From Aspidiotus rigidus (taxonomy: Eukaryota; Arthropoda; Insecta; Hemiptera; Diaspididae), in contig JAVHKY010000083.1 in NCBI GenBank assembly GCA_035079385.1, positions 744,001 to 808,000 on the forward strand: 64,000 nucleotides of DNA, read 5' to 3'. Position numbers and translations under genes: made by a program. Shown here piece after piece: positions 20,262-30,595 of this stretch. Below the pieces are notes generated by a model that was given only the letters and a program-made list of their open reading frames with translations, did not search any database and had not been told where the DNA came from. Within the stretch, counting starts at the first letter, position 1. The number at the start of each line of letters is the position of its first letter.

Positions 20262-20840
20262 TTCTTAGACTAATATAAGCGTGGTGTATCAGCCGTCTTT
20301 GCTTCAGACATAATCGTCTCCCGGTCCACCACAAACGCATAAATCTCATAGAATCTGACGCATGCTCCTTCCATCCAGATAACCATTTAAAAGCCGACAT
20401 CAACCACTACTTTTTCGAATGCTCAGAATTATCAAATTTAAGATGAAAACTTTATTCAGAATGTATGAATTTAAATTTTCCAACCCCTCTCCGAGCTATT
20501 GACCTTCTCTCTTCCAAAGAATTATCAATTTTCCCTCATATTTTTAATTTCCTTAAAAATCTTCCGGAATCCATCACAATCTGACTTAAAATAGTTCATA
20601 ATAAATTTGTTAAACGAGGTAAGGCCTAGTTGCCAACCTCCAACACGCTGTTTTTTTTTTAATGTATCGGTTTATTCAAATTATCAATCTATTATTGTTA
20701 TTTTATTATTATTTTTATATTTTTGTTTTCCTTTCTTATTTTAAATTTTTTGTAATTTCTGTTTTTCATTTTTCCTCTTTTTTTTTTTTTTTTTTTACTT
20801 TTTATTGTAAAAAAATAATAATAATTAATAATAAAAGAGC
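20262..20840 (+). pseudogene. Non-LTR retrotransposon 3' end, plus strand
   Basis: One frame reads RLCFRHNRLPVHHKRINLIE, then a decayed knuckle ending HLKADINHYFFECS. This is the end of a Jockey/BS-like ORF2 (RLR.GH.....C..C...H..F.C). It is followed by a T-rich 3' UTR whose start (CGAGGTAAGGCCTAGT) is shared with 57540-57560, and by an A-rich end near 20810-20837. Confidence 0.65.
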
Positions 20841-21113
20841 GTGGTGTACTGGAACATGAGCTGTCTAGCTCAATGAGACTCACTCGTTCTGTGTGTACTG
20901 CATTTTGAGCTGTCTTACTTACAAGAGAGGGGCTCACTATCCCTCCGCTCATTCGCCCCCGTTCTTGGGTCAATATGGGAGTGGTGTACTGTAAGATGAG
21001 CTATGTAGGTAAGTGAGCCCCGTTCTCGGATTGATATGGGCGTGGTGTACAGGAGGTTGAGCTAGCAAGGCCTCGAGGGCTCACTCGCTCTGCTCGTTCA
21101 CCCTGATATGGTT
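20838..21113 (+). repeat. Diverged tandem repeat, three units
   Basis: Units start with GCGTGGTGTAC (20839), GAGTGGTGTAC and GCGTGGTGTAC (21040). Each contains GATGAGCT and GCTCACT followed by GTTC. No coding signal. Confidence 0.6.
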
Positions 21114-21423
21114 ACTATTAGCCTATTAGCCTTCATGACACCAAGCCGAACATAAGCCTGACTTCATGACATCAGGCCTAACATACAGATAAAACTTCTA
21201 AATTACACGACTGAGGGGGAGGTGGACTGAACTCGCAAATTTTGTGACATCACCAGCTGATGACGTCCTAGTTGGAAGGGTCCTCGGGGTCACGATAGGA
21301 AAGAGAAGAAGAGATACAGTACGCAGGGTTATTAAGGGAACTCTCGGGGATGGTGTGAACTCGCATATTTTAGAATTAGGGGTCAGGATTGAGGACTCCT
21401 GAAAGTCGCAGATTTTAAAAATC

Positions 21424-21816
21424 ATGTTCAGGGTTACTTTCCGGTGGGCGGGAGGGAGCAACTCGTGGGGATGGCGTGAACTCACAAATTTCGGAATTAG
21501 GTGCTGGGATTCAGAAAATTTAAGGGAAGACATGAAATATGTTAAATCATGGGAAAAAGAAGGGTCGAAGTCATTGTTTGCCATACACTGCAATGGTGAA
21601 AGATACAACAGTGAGGGAATATTCAAAGCCATACACATAGAAGACCGTATAAAGAGGAGAAAACTCTGGGAAGATATGGAGATTGCAAAAGCGAAGAGGA
21701 AAGGAGCAACATTGTCGTTACATTTGAGAGCGAGAGATTATTTGATTTGGCGCCTGGTAGCCAATAGAAATAACGCAGCTACGAATAAACCCAATCATGA
21801 CGTAGCATTCTTGTAG
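21424..21816 (+). CDS. Unrecognised 130-codon ORF
   Basis: Starts in a repeat-like stretch (GGGGATGG..GTGAACTC appears at 21349 and 21469), so the first about 35 codons are probably not genuine. The later part is basic and rich in charged residues, with no motif I know. It may be a fragment of an element. Weak. Confidence 0.2.
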   Translation: MFRVTFRWAGGSNSWGWRELTNFGIRCWDSENLREDMKYVKSWEKEGSKSLFAIHCNGERYNSEGIFKAIHIEDRIKRRKLWEDMEIAKAKRKGATLSLHLRARDYLIWRLVANRNNAATNKPNHDVAFL

Positions 21817-22554
21817 CTAATAAGATCACTGTGTTATACCAATGTTCAAGGCCTTGTTCCTCAGTAGCAGTGTTGCCAGTTGGCACTCTATCATTCTGCT
21901 GGCACTTTTTGTGGCACATTGCCCAAATTCAACAGAAACTAGCAGGAAGGGTATTCCAGAAAATACCATATTTGCTGATCTGTAGGTTGAAACCGTTCCA
22001 TTCCATTCCGGAAGGAGTATTACAGTCCAGAATTTTAGCTTCGCCTTTCGCCTCAAACTTACAATCTTGAAAAATTTGGCTTTTAGCTTTTGAAAAATTC
22101 AGCTGGCTTTTGGCTCAATTGTACCGGCTTGATTCAACTGATTTTCATCTGATCAATGTTGAGAAGAATTATGAATTCAGATGAAACTATCAGGAGAATT
22201 GGGCCTCTGTCAACATGATGGACTGTTTGTATACATCCGTATTGGATGACTGTGCCACAGGCTTCTATGCTGGACGGCTGAAGAACTGAACAGCTGAACT
22301 GAACCGGAACCAATCTTTTTCATCTTTGTTAATTGTTTCGCAAAACTTGTCTGGCCTAGGGAATGGAGTATAACTAGAAATTTGAACCCTCAAGTACGTT
22401 CTCCTATTTTGTGGGTATCAGAAAAGTTAAGAAAAGCCGAACAAGCTCACATAATTTCAAGTACTCGAAGTATCCTCATTTATCCCGATTGAAAGTTTCA
22501 TGGAACCTTCTCGACCAATCAGAGCCTAGAGATTCAGAGTGTTCAATTCTGTGA

Positions 22555-23425
22555 TTGATGTCCTCATAATGTCCTCATAATATCCTCATGGATGAACCCC
22601 CATTGTATCCTCATTATATCCTCATAACGTCCTCTTAGAAGAACCCTTAATATATCCTCACAATGTCCTCATCCTGTCCTCATGGAAGAACTCTCATTGT
22701 ATCCTCATATGAGGAGGGTTCTGGCAGAAGGGCCTACATCCCATGAGAAATACATTGTGCGGAGGCCCTTTTGCCAGATACGTCCTCATATATCTGTCAC
22801 CTTCCACTTTTAGGTCGTACTTCTTCTACATAACCACTCAGACTTTTGTATCAATCACGTGGAAATAAATCCTCTTCATTGCAGTCACATTGCAGTGAAG
22901 ACAGACAATCGACATAAAAAGTCGAAGGTCCTGTAGAAATGCAGTTCAGCTGACTCCTCTCCAGGAATTATCATCTTCACACCTATTTCATCTTATATAG
23001 GTAGCACTCGCTTCTTTCTCTGCGAGTGTTACTGCAACACTATCAACAAACATTTTGAGGGTGTTATGATATCCTCTTCATGTCCTCATAATATCCTCAC
23101 TGGTGAGGCACTTGACGGATGTAATGAGGGCACAATGCGGATGACACAGTCTCCAACATGTTTCCTCATTATACCCTCTTATGTCCTCATCATTGAGGAT
23201 ACTTTCAGGGTGAAATGGGTATATAAAGAGGATTTGTAAAACTTATAATCTGCTTTTTCATTTCACCCTTTAAATGTCCTTGATATGAGGACACATTGAG
23301 GACCTAATTAGGGTAATGAAACTATTTTTCAAAAGAGGGCGTGGTCTTCAAATTAATTTTGTTGTATCCTCAATACTTCCTCATTATGTTCTCATTGTGA
23401 GGACATAATGAGGTCATTTAATTCA
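22555..23425. mobile_element. Foldback-like element built of TCCTCAT motifs
   Basis: TGTCCTCAT or TATCCTCAT recurs many times at the left end (22560-22720) and its complement ATGAGGACA at the right end (23285-23415). The outer pair is ATGTCCTCATAATGTCCTCA against its near complement at 23397-23417. It contains no long ORF. The right edge meets Penelope sequence at about 23430. Exact ends and a target duplication could not be fixed. Confidence 0.55.
22722..22776. repeat. Short hairpin, related to the 77-bp hairpin element
   Basis: TGGCAGAAGGGCCTACAT pairs imperfectly with GCGGAGGCCCTTTTGCCA. The loop shares AGAAATACATT with the element at 26008-26084. Confidence 0.55.
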
Positions 23426-23429
23426 CCAG

Positions 23430-24010
23430 GGTGTCCTCCCTCCCTTTGGTTTTCGGCCGGCATTTTACAGTACTAATACTGTTAGGAGCCTATTGGTTAA
23501 ATTAAAAGACCCTATTCCGATGGCCTAGAGGGGGGCTGTCTATAGGGTGGCTTGTTGAGATTGCCCCAGTGTTTATATAGGTGTGATCAGCCGTCAACTT
23601 TAAATTAGAGTTTATAAACACAGGAAAGCGTGGGAAAAAAGACAAGTAGGTGTGTCGGCCTTAGCTGACCATTTAATTGAAAGTGGTCATAGTCTCAAAG
23701 AGGGGTCTGAAGTTCTCCTCCACAGGGAAAATTCGTATTAGCTCTGGAAGAAATTGAAACATTTCATAACCGGAATAATAAAGATATTACCGTGTTGAAC
23801 AGGTATATTCCTGAGGAGGAATTTATTGAATTAATCTATGAGAATGATTCACATTTTGATGACTCGCTCGTTCAGTCATGACCTCTTCGACGTTACTTGT
23901 TCTTATTAGTGTTGGGTTCAGTCGCTTTCTATACTTCGAGTGGGTCAGTGTAATTTATTGCGGTTTTTGTGTTTGTTCTTTCACTCTTCGCGAGTGTACC
24001 TCATCATAAG
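23430..24010 (+). pseudogene. Decayed Penelope GIY-YIG and 3' UTR (PLE3)
   Basis: Aligns with PLE2 at 27520-27980 but with stops and frameshifts: TTTGG.TTTCGGCC, a damaged endonuclease core, AFADHL-like LADHLIESGHS, and the end DDSLVQS with TGA. The 3' UTR runs to about 24010 (CACTCTTCGCGAGTG). It lies directly upstream of PLE2 in the same orientation, like the partial tandem copies of Penelope, yet it is far more decayed than PLE2, so it is likely an older insertion. Confidence 0.75.
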
Positions 24011-24163
24011 TCTCTTTCCTTCAGATGGCTCTTGATCACTCTCTCTAAAAGTGTGCCCACGTTGTTTACCAGGCAAAGTGATCGATAAGAGGTTGACAGG
24101 CCAGGTGACTCGTCCTCATTCTGGTCGCTGGATCTAGTAACTATAAAAAGATATTTTAAAAAA

Positions 24164-25445
24164 ATGAATTGTATTAATAACGCTGATGAGGCGTATTTAC
24201 GGTTTCTCTTTGTGAAGTTTCGTAACCAACGGTTATCGTTTTCGTCCCATATTTGGTTTCTTAATAAGTGTTTAAAATTGCATGTGAAACCCAAGTTTAT
24301 CAAATTTCGGCTGTTCTCCGATTGTGTTCAGACCACCAGGAAACTGGAAAAATTTTTGACAGAAAAATGGATCCGTACTGAATTGCGGAGGTGGCATGGG
24401 AAGCTGAATATCACCACAAGGTTGAACTTGTTGGTCCATTCTAAGCTTTCTGCTTTACTTTTGCCGGGTGAGTTGGATCTGCTTATCAAGTCGGTTAACC
24501 TTAAATGTCGGTCTTTTGAGGCTAAATTGAAACGTAAGAAAAATAAGAAGCTTAGCTCCCTCCTAAATTTGAATGCCTCCGCTGTCCAGGAAGTGAGTAC
24601 TGACGTCAGCGTTATCCAAAAGTTCCAACCGCGGATTATAAATTGTAGTAATGTTGAGTTTGAGAGTGACGAGTTGTATCTCTTGGAGAAGGGGTTAAAA
24701 TTCGGGTTACCCCCTCTTAATAATGCTAACACTTTGGCCAATGTTGTTGCGGACCTCGAAATAAAAATTGGGCCTGGGGTTAATACTCAGAAAGCGTGTG
24801 CCGCCTTTGTCCGCGACACCCCTTTCCCTCGTATAAATGATCTGGCTTTTGAGGTGATTAAGAGGATCAAGAGGAAGGTCAGGGAGGAGGGCTTAACCAT
24901 TACTAAGGCTGATAAAGAGAATGCCATTGTCGTTATGGATAAGTCCTCTTACCTCTCCAAGGTCTATGACGTTCTCGACCAATGTGGCGCCAAGGAAAAT
25001 GCGGATTTCAATTTTCCAAATCACGTCAAAGAAGTTAGACGTGTTATAAACACTTGTGAATTTATTATTAAGACCCCTACGCTTAAAAGAATGCTTCTTG
25101 AGCCCAATCCAGTGCCGCCCCTCTTGTACGGGCTACCTAAGGTTCATAAGAGGGACACCCCGATTCGGCCGGTCGTTTCTTTTGTGTCTTCCCCCACGTA
25201 CTTCTTGGCGAAATTTTTGGACCGTTGTTTCAAATCTGGAGTGGAATTTGAGTCATCCTACTCTGTGAAGAATTCGGTCTCTTTGGCTAATAAGCTTAAG
25301 GATGACATTCTTCCGCCTGATTCAACCTTATGCTCCTTTGACGTTGTCGGCTTATTTCCGAGTATCCCTAGAGCTACTGCCATGCAACATATGGGAGACC
25401 TTTTGATCCAATCTAATATCTGTCACGAAGAGTTGGCAGAATTTT
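24164..25445 (+). CDS. PLE2 protein, N-terminal and RT motif 1-A part
   Basis: 427 codons from the ATG at 24164. It has a basic N-terminal domain, then LTITKADKENAIVVMDKSSY, the hallmark early Penelope RT block, then PNPVPPLLYGLPKVHK and TPIRPVVSFVSSPTYFLAKF. Motif A reads CSFDVVGLFPSIP near residue 389. No stop or frameshift occurs until the insert begins. The frame resumes exactly at 26820 if the insert and one ATTTT are removed. The TGA at 25445-25447 is made by the insert junction, not by decay. Confidence 0.9.
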
Positions 25446-25469
25446 GACATGTTCCATGTCTTTTTTTCT

Positions 25470-25528
25470 CGCCGGACCCCGATTTTGAAACTCGCGAGTA
25501 CACCCCGCGTAATAATAATAATTATTAA

Positions 25529-25563
<35 letters not shown>

Positions 25564-25568
25564 ATAGA

Positions 25569-25641
<73 letters not shown>

Positions 25642-26216
25642 AAATAAATAAATAATTAAATAATTAAATAATTATAATTAATAATAAATAAATAAATAAA
25701 TATATAAATAATTAAATAAATAAATGATTAAATAATTAATATAATTAATAATTAGAAAATCTCTACCCCGTGGGTGATTCAGAAATTCGCGAGTACACCC
25801 CGGGTAATAATAATAATTAATAATAAATAAATAAATGAATAAATAAATAAATAATTAAATAAATAATATAATTAATAATTAGAAAATCTCTACCCCGTGG
25901 GTGATTCAGAAATTCGCGAGTACACCCCGCGTAATAATAATAATTAATAATAAATAAATAAATGAATAAATAAATAAATAATTAAATAATTAATATAATT
26001 AATAATTGAAGCGCTGCGTGGAAAAGGGGCCTCCGTTCCATAAGAAATACATTAGACGGAGGCCCCTTTTCCACGCAGCACTTCAATTAGAAAATCTCTA
26101 CCCCGTGGGTGATTCAGATATTCGCGAGTACACCCCGCGTAATAATAATAAATAAATAAATGAATAAATAAATAAATAAATGAATAAATAAATAAATAAA
26201 TAAATAAATAGATAGA

Positions 26217-26247
<31 letters not shown>

Positions 26248-26270
26248 ATAGATAGATAGATAAATAAAAA
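25470..26270 (+). repeat. ~125-bp tandem units with (AAAT)n
   Basis: TTCGCGAGTACACCCC occurs near 25488, 25790, 25913 and 26122, each followed by (AAT)n then AAAT/AATG runs and, in the middle units, ATAATTAATAATTAGAAAAT. The first and last units carry longer AAAT tracts. Confidence 0.85.
26008..26084. mobile_element. 77-bp hairpin element (MITE-like) with AATT duplication
   Basis: Arms of 29 bp, GAAGCGCTGCGTGG..CCTCCGT and its complement ending GCAGCACTTC, pair with one mismatch around a 19-base loop. AATT flanks it at 26004-26007 and 26085-26088. The neighbouring tandem units read AATAATTAGAAAATC without it, a clean empty site. Half of a second copy lies at 56612-56660 and a cousin at 22722. 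It is too small to code. Confidence 0.85.
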
Positions 26271-26364
26271 TGACGGCTTCCTTAACGAAGTTAAACGAGG
26301 AACGCAGGGAACCTGTTTTATGATTCGAATGAGATTTGGTATTGAAAATTCAAGGAAGCCTAGA

Positions 26365-26590
26365 TCATATATAGCTCGACAGTCGAAATTTTTCTAAGTC
26401 CCTCTCCTATCATATATGGCTCGAGAGTCGAAATTTTTCTAAGTCCCCCTCCTATCATATATAGCTCGAGAGTCGAAATTTTTCTAAGTTCCCCTCCTAT
26501 CATCTATAGCTCGAGATTCGAAATTTTTTCTAAGTCCCCCTTCTATCATATATGGCTGGATAGTCGAAATTTTTCCAAGTCCCCTAGACT
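26365..26590 (+). repeat. 45-bp tandem repeat, five units
   Basis: Unit starts TCATATATAGCTCGAGAGTC and continues GAAATTTTTCTAAGTCCCCC. The units start at 26365, 26410 and 26455, exactly 45 bp apart. Same family as 13540-13880 and 55-58 kb. Confidence 0.85.
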
Positions 26591-26819
26591 TGAATTGTCT
26601 CATACCATTCTACCTCGTATTTCTCATAGAAGACTTATACGACGCCAAGATAGGTAAAGGGGTAAACGAATAATATCTCACGAACACTTGACCTAGTACA
26701 AGCCTGGACTGAAATATTTCAAGATGACTGATAAAATATAAAAGACATGGAACATGATTTTCATTTACGTATTTAGCTATGCCAGAAAATTTTTTCAAAA
26801 AAAAAATCGCCCTTATTTT

Positions 26820-27979
26820 TTAATTTACTCAATATTTGTTGGTCTCCCAACTTTTGCAAATTTGAAGGCAAATTTTTCGAATTTCCTGAGGAGGTAGGTA
26901 TCCCTATTGGCTCTCCTCTGGGTTCCCTCATTTCGGAGGTTTTCATGTCTAAATTTGAGCTTGATCTCTTTTCCTCTGGTCAGGGGTTTTTGGGTCATAT
27001 ATATTATTGGCACAGGTACGTCGACGATGTGTTGTGTTTGTGGACCGGTCAACGGGATCTCCTTTTGGAGTTTCTCAGGTATCTTAACAGTTTATATCCA
27101 TCCATCAAATTTACGTTAGAAGTAGGCGGTTCATCTATAAATTTTTTGGACCTTACTATCTTTAATAGAGAAGGTGCCCACGAATTCGCCATATATAGAA
27201 AAGATACCTCGACCGATATTACTGTCCACGGCAGATCTTTCTGCCCGGTTGCTCACAAATATGCCGGTTTTAATAGTTATATCTACCGGTTGACGAGTAT
27301 TCCATTAGGTCAGCTCGCTTTTCAACAGGAGCTTTTGACTATAAAGCACTTGGCCAGAGTGAACGAGATCAGCTTGGATATTGACTTGATGGTCCATAGG
27401 AAATTGACTCGGAAATGCTGTGATTCCACTACCTCCCTCCCCCGTAATCCAGCGTTAGGTAGTAGGAAACGTTGGATTAGGCTTCCGTTTTTGGGGAAAT
27501 TTTCTTCCCAATTAGGTCGTGTCCTCCGCCCATTTGGGTTTCGGCCAGTGTTTTACAATCTGAACACTGTAAAAAGCTTGTTCGTTAAGTTAAAGGACCC
27601 CATCCCACTGGTGGAAAGAAGCGGGGTTTACAAAATTGAGTGTAATGATTGTAATGGAATCTTTATAGGCGAGACTGGACGTCAGCTCCAAATTAGAATA
27701 GATGAGCATAGGAAGGCGTGGGAAAAGAAGAAATTGGGTGATTCGGCATTTGCGGACCATCTTATTACCACTGGCCATGGTTTCATAGAGGGATCTGAGT
27801 CCCTCCTCCATAGAGAGTCCTCGGCTTTCAAACGTACCGCGCTAGAACAAATCGAAATTATTCGCCATCTGAATAACGATAACCTAAATGTGCTCAACAG
27901 GTACATACCTGATGAGGGTTTGATCGAATTAGTTTACGAGTATGATTCACATTGTGATGACTCGCTAGTTCAGTCATGT
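26820..27979 (+). CDS. PLE2 protein, RT motifs B-C and GIY-YIG endonuclease
   Basis: Continues the PLE2 frame: LLNICWSPNFCKFEGKFF, then GIPIGSPLGSLISEVFMSKF (motif B), catalytic YVDD near 27016, and SSINFLDLTI. The GIY-YIG domain reads GVYKIECNDCNGIFIGETGR near 27625-27685, then IRIDEHRKAW and GDSAFADHLITTGH. Relatives end in SLVQS then TGA; here the codon at 27977-27979 is TGT, so the stop is lost. The frame runs on through the poly(T) of the LINE insert to 28105 as phenylalanines, which is not native protein. Apart from this and the insert it is free of visible damage. Confidence 0.88.
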
Positions 27980-28019
27980 CCTCCTCGGTGGTTCTTGTTG
28001 CCGGCCGGAGTTGGTTCAT

Positions 28020-28026
<7 letters not shown>

Positions 28027-28050
<24 letters not shown>

Positions 28051-30426
28051 TTTTTTAATTAACGAGCTACTAGCAGCCTGCCTTCAGGGCTATGAGCTCG
28101 GCTAGATTGTGTGATTATATGCGTGAGAGGAAGTTGGCTTGTTGTAAAAAGTTGAATATGTTAGGGATGGAGGGAAAGAGATCTGAAAGTGCTTCTGTAT
28201 GGTTGTGGGGGATGGATAAGGAATTACGGAGTTGGGTCAAGTTGGGGCAGCAGAAGATGTGTTGAACGGATAGGGGGTGTTCAGATTCGCAGTGAGGGCA
28301 TGAGAGAGGCATAAGATGAGAGATGAGATGGGTGTGAGTGAGTGAGTCTGGTGTGGCCGATTCTGAGACGGGTGATGACTATTTCTTCTCTACGTGTTGA
28401 CAGATTTGAAGAGTCCCATGCGGTGGGAATATTTTTAATTTGGGCTAGTTTGTTTGAGTGTGATTTGAGATCAGACCAATGAGTGAACCATGCTTGAGTG
28501 ATGAATTTGTTGATGTGTTTGGAGAGATCTGAGCGTGAGGGGAGGAAAGAACGGTTGACTGATGGGTTATGGGTTGCTAGTTTGGCTGCTTTGTCGACAT
28601 TTTCGTTTCCTGGGATGCCCTTATGACCAGGTACCCAGATGAAGAATAATGGGATGGGGATGGTATGGAAGGTGTTAATGAGAGTGTGTATACGACTTAT
28701 GAGTGGGTGGGAGGAAGTGTGGTTGGATATGGCGTCGAGTGAGTCGGAAATGACTAAAAATGGATTGAGAGGAAGACGGGAGGGTAGGTTGGTGAGGATG
28801 TGTTCTAAACAGCTAAAGATTGCTTGTAGTTCAGTGGTAAAGACGGATGCGGTGTTGCGGTGTCGGTAAGAGACTGTGATGTGATCTATTGAGTAAGCAA
28901 AGCCGGTTTTGTTTTGATATTTAGATCCATCGGTGAAACATAGTATAGGGTTGTGAAAGTTGTTAAGGATTTTGTTAAACTGTGCTTGGTATTCTTCGGG
29001 AGAAGTTGAAAGACGAGGGAGGCGTTTTAGGTCGCGAATGATTTTGGGTGGAATAAAGAGCCAAGGTGGGGTTGAGGGAACGATGTGGTTAAGGCAATGG
29101 AACTTGAAGGGGCGTGCTAGTTGGAGTTCTAGGTTGGAACGTAGATTGGTCGAGGAATTTTGGTTATGATGAGGGGGGAATATGCGATGGTGGACGGGGG
29201 TTTGCGGATATTGTAGGACAGTTGTGAGGAAGTTGGTTGTCAGTTTGAGGCGTCGATAGTGAAGTGGGGGGAAGCCAGTGTCTGCACAGAGGCTTTCAGC
29301 GGGACTGGTTCGGAATGCTCCAGTAGCTATTCTGAGTGAAGAATTTTGGATGGTGTCGAGTAGTTTTAAATGAGAGGGAGGGGCGAGACCGTAAATGGTT
29401 ACAACCTTCTTTAGGGTGGGAGAGGAATTTTAGGACATTGAGTGCTCGAATGCATTTTTATTTAGTTAGTTTAATATGGGGGATCCAAGAGTGACGGTTG
29501 TGGAAATTGAGGCCAAGAACTTTAGTAGTTTTGACTTGTGGGATCGGATAGTTAGCTATTGTGAGAGGGGGAAATTTAATAGTTCTCTGGCGTGGTTTTT
29601 GGAAAATGACGAGTTTGGTTTTGGGGTAAGAAATGCGGAATCCTAGGCGGGAAAGCCAAGTGTGTACTTTATTGATTGTTTTTTGTAGCAGACGATGGGC
29701 GCGAGTTGTGTTAGTGGAACGTAAATGGATGCTTAGGTCATCAGAGAATAGGAGGTTTTGAATTGGAGATTTTATGATTTTTGTTATGTTGTTGATGGCG
29801 ATGAGAAAGAGGGTGCCGCTAAGTGGGGATCCTTGGGGATACCATTTTCTTGAGGGAAGGTTGAGGAGTAGTGATCGCTTACGCGAACTCTAAAAGATCG
29901 ATTAGTAAGATAATTTTGAAGTAGGAGAGGGAAGGGTCCTCGAAGTCCAAGTTGGTGTAGGATGACGCATATTTGGTATGTCCAGACTCTCGGGAAAGCG
30001 TTCTCCATATCAAAAAATATTGAGTAGAGGTTCGCTCCGTGAGCATGGGCGTCGTAGATTTGGGAATCGAGGTCAGCAAGGGCCATTAGAGCTGATCGGC
30101 CCTTACGGCACCCATATTGTGTATTACTTAATATTTCGTTGGAATCAAGGAACCAAGAGAGTCTACTATTGATAATTTTTTCGAGAATTTTGCTAAGGGT
30201 GCTTAGTAGTGATATGGGTCGGTAGGATAGAGGGTGTGAGGGGTCTGTGAGAGGTTTTAGGATTGGAATGATTAGAGCTGTTTTCCAGTTATTGGGGAAG
30301 GAGGTGGAAAAAAATATTCGGTTTAGGAGTGAGGTGAGGTGTGAGATGGCATTTGTATGAAGTTTGTGTAGCATAGCGGGGCTAATTTGGTCGAGACCGG
30401 GAGCTGATTTTTTGGAGCAGAGGGAG
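28027..30426 (-). mobile_element. Jockey-type LINE, 5'-truncated, minus strand
   Basis: A T run at 28024-28048 on the plus strand is the poly(A) tail of a minus-strand element. The flanks TTCATTTGCTTT (28015-28026) and TTCAGTTGCTTT (30427-30438) form a 12-bp target duplication with one mismatch. Coding order on the minus strand is RT, RNase H, then C-terminal knuckle. The 5' end is cut inside the RT, as is common after target-primed reverse transcription. Confidence 0.85.
28115..30420 (-). pseudogene. LINE ORF2 relic: RT, RNase H, knuckle
   Basis: From the 5' side on the minus strand: KKSAPGLDQISPAMLHKL near 30400, SYRPISLLSTLSKILEKII, motif A FFDMENAFPRVW, NGIP near 29830 where a frameshift occurs, and FSDD (motif C) near 29740. 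RNase H follows, with FTDGSKYQNKTGFAYSID near 28925, ELQAI, VISDSLDAI, and IWVPGHKGIPGNENVDKAAK near 28590-28640. The knuckle CPHCESEHPLSVQHIFCCP ends the protein at 28115-28312. Several frameshifts and stops lie between 29000 and 29800, so it is dead. The RNase H plus knuckle order fits Jockey/I-group elements. Confidence 0.8.
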
Positions 30427-30595
30427 TTCAGTTGCTTTCACGTCCCCGTTGACAATGGTTTTTTAATCGAAAGCGCTCCGGTGTATTTTCATTTCTGTGG
30501 CTCTATTCAAATTACTCCGTACGTTTTAATCGTTGAGTATGTCGTCGTTAGATCTTTATTCATTTGACTCCGCCAGAAATGTTTTTTTCTAAACC

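Larger units (their letters stand above)
25446..26819. mobile_element. Tandem-repeat insert in PLE2, ATTTT duplicated
   Basis: ATTTT occurs at 25441-25445 and 26815-26819, and removing 1374 bp restores the PLE frame. Inside are long (AAAT)n runs, about four copies of a ~125-bp unit (CTCTACCCCGTGGGTGATTC, then TTCGCGAGTACACCCCG, then (AAT)n and (AAAT)n), a 77-bp hairpin element, and five 45-bp repeats. ACATGTTCCATGTCTTTT at 25447 is matched inverted at 26743-26759, 55 bp short of the right edge. No coding capacity. Confidence 0.75.
24164..30595 (+). mobile_element. Penelope-like element PLE2 with two nested inserts
   Basis: A full-length coding region of about 850 codons when the insert 25446-26819 is left out, which fits the usual size of Penelope proteins. 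The 3' UTR is split by a LINE at 28027-30426 and resumes at 30427 (GACAATGG..TTAATCGAAAG, then TTCATTTGACTCCGCCAGAAA), matching the PLE1 3' UTR in order. The 5' limit is not clear. Confidence 0.88.

Noticed and set aside
20698..20973. 91-codon minus ORF rich in Lys
   Set aside because: It covers a T run and a tandem repeat; low-complexity by-product.
27980..28105. C-terminal extension of the PLE2 protein
   Set aside because: It comes from loss of the normal stop and reads into a LINE poly(T) run.
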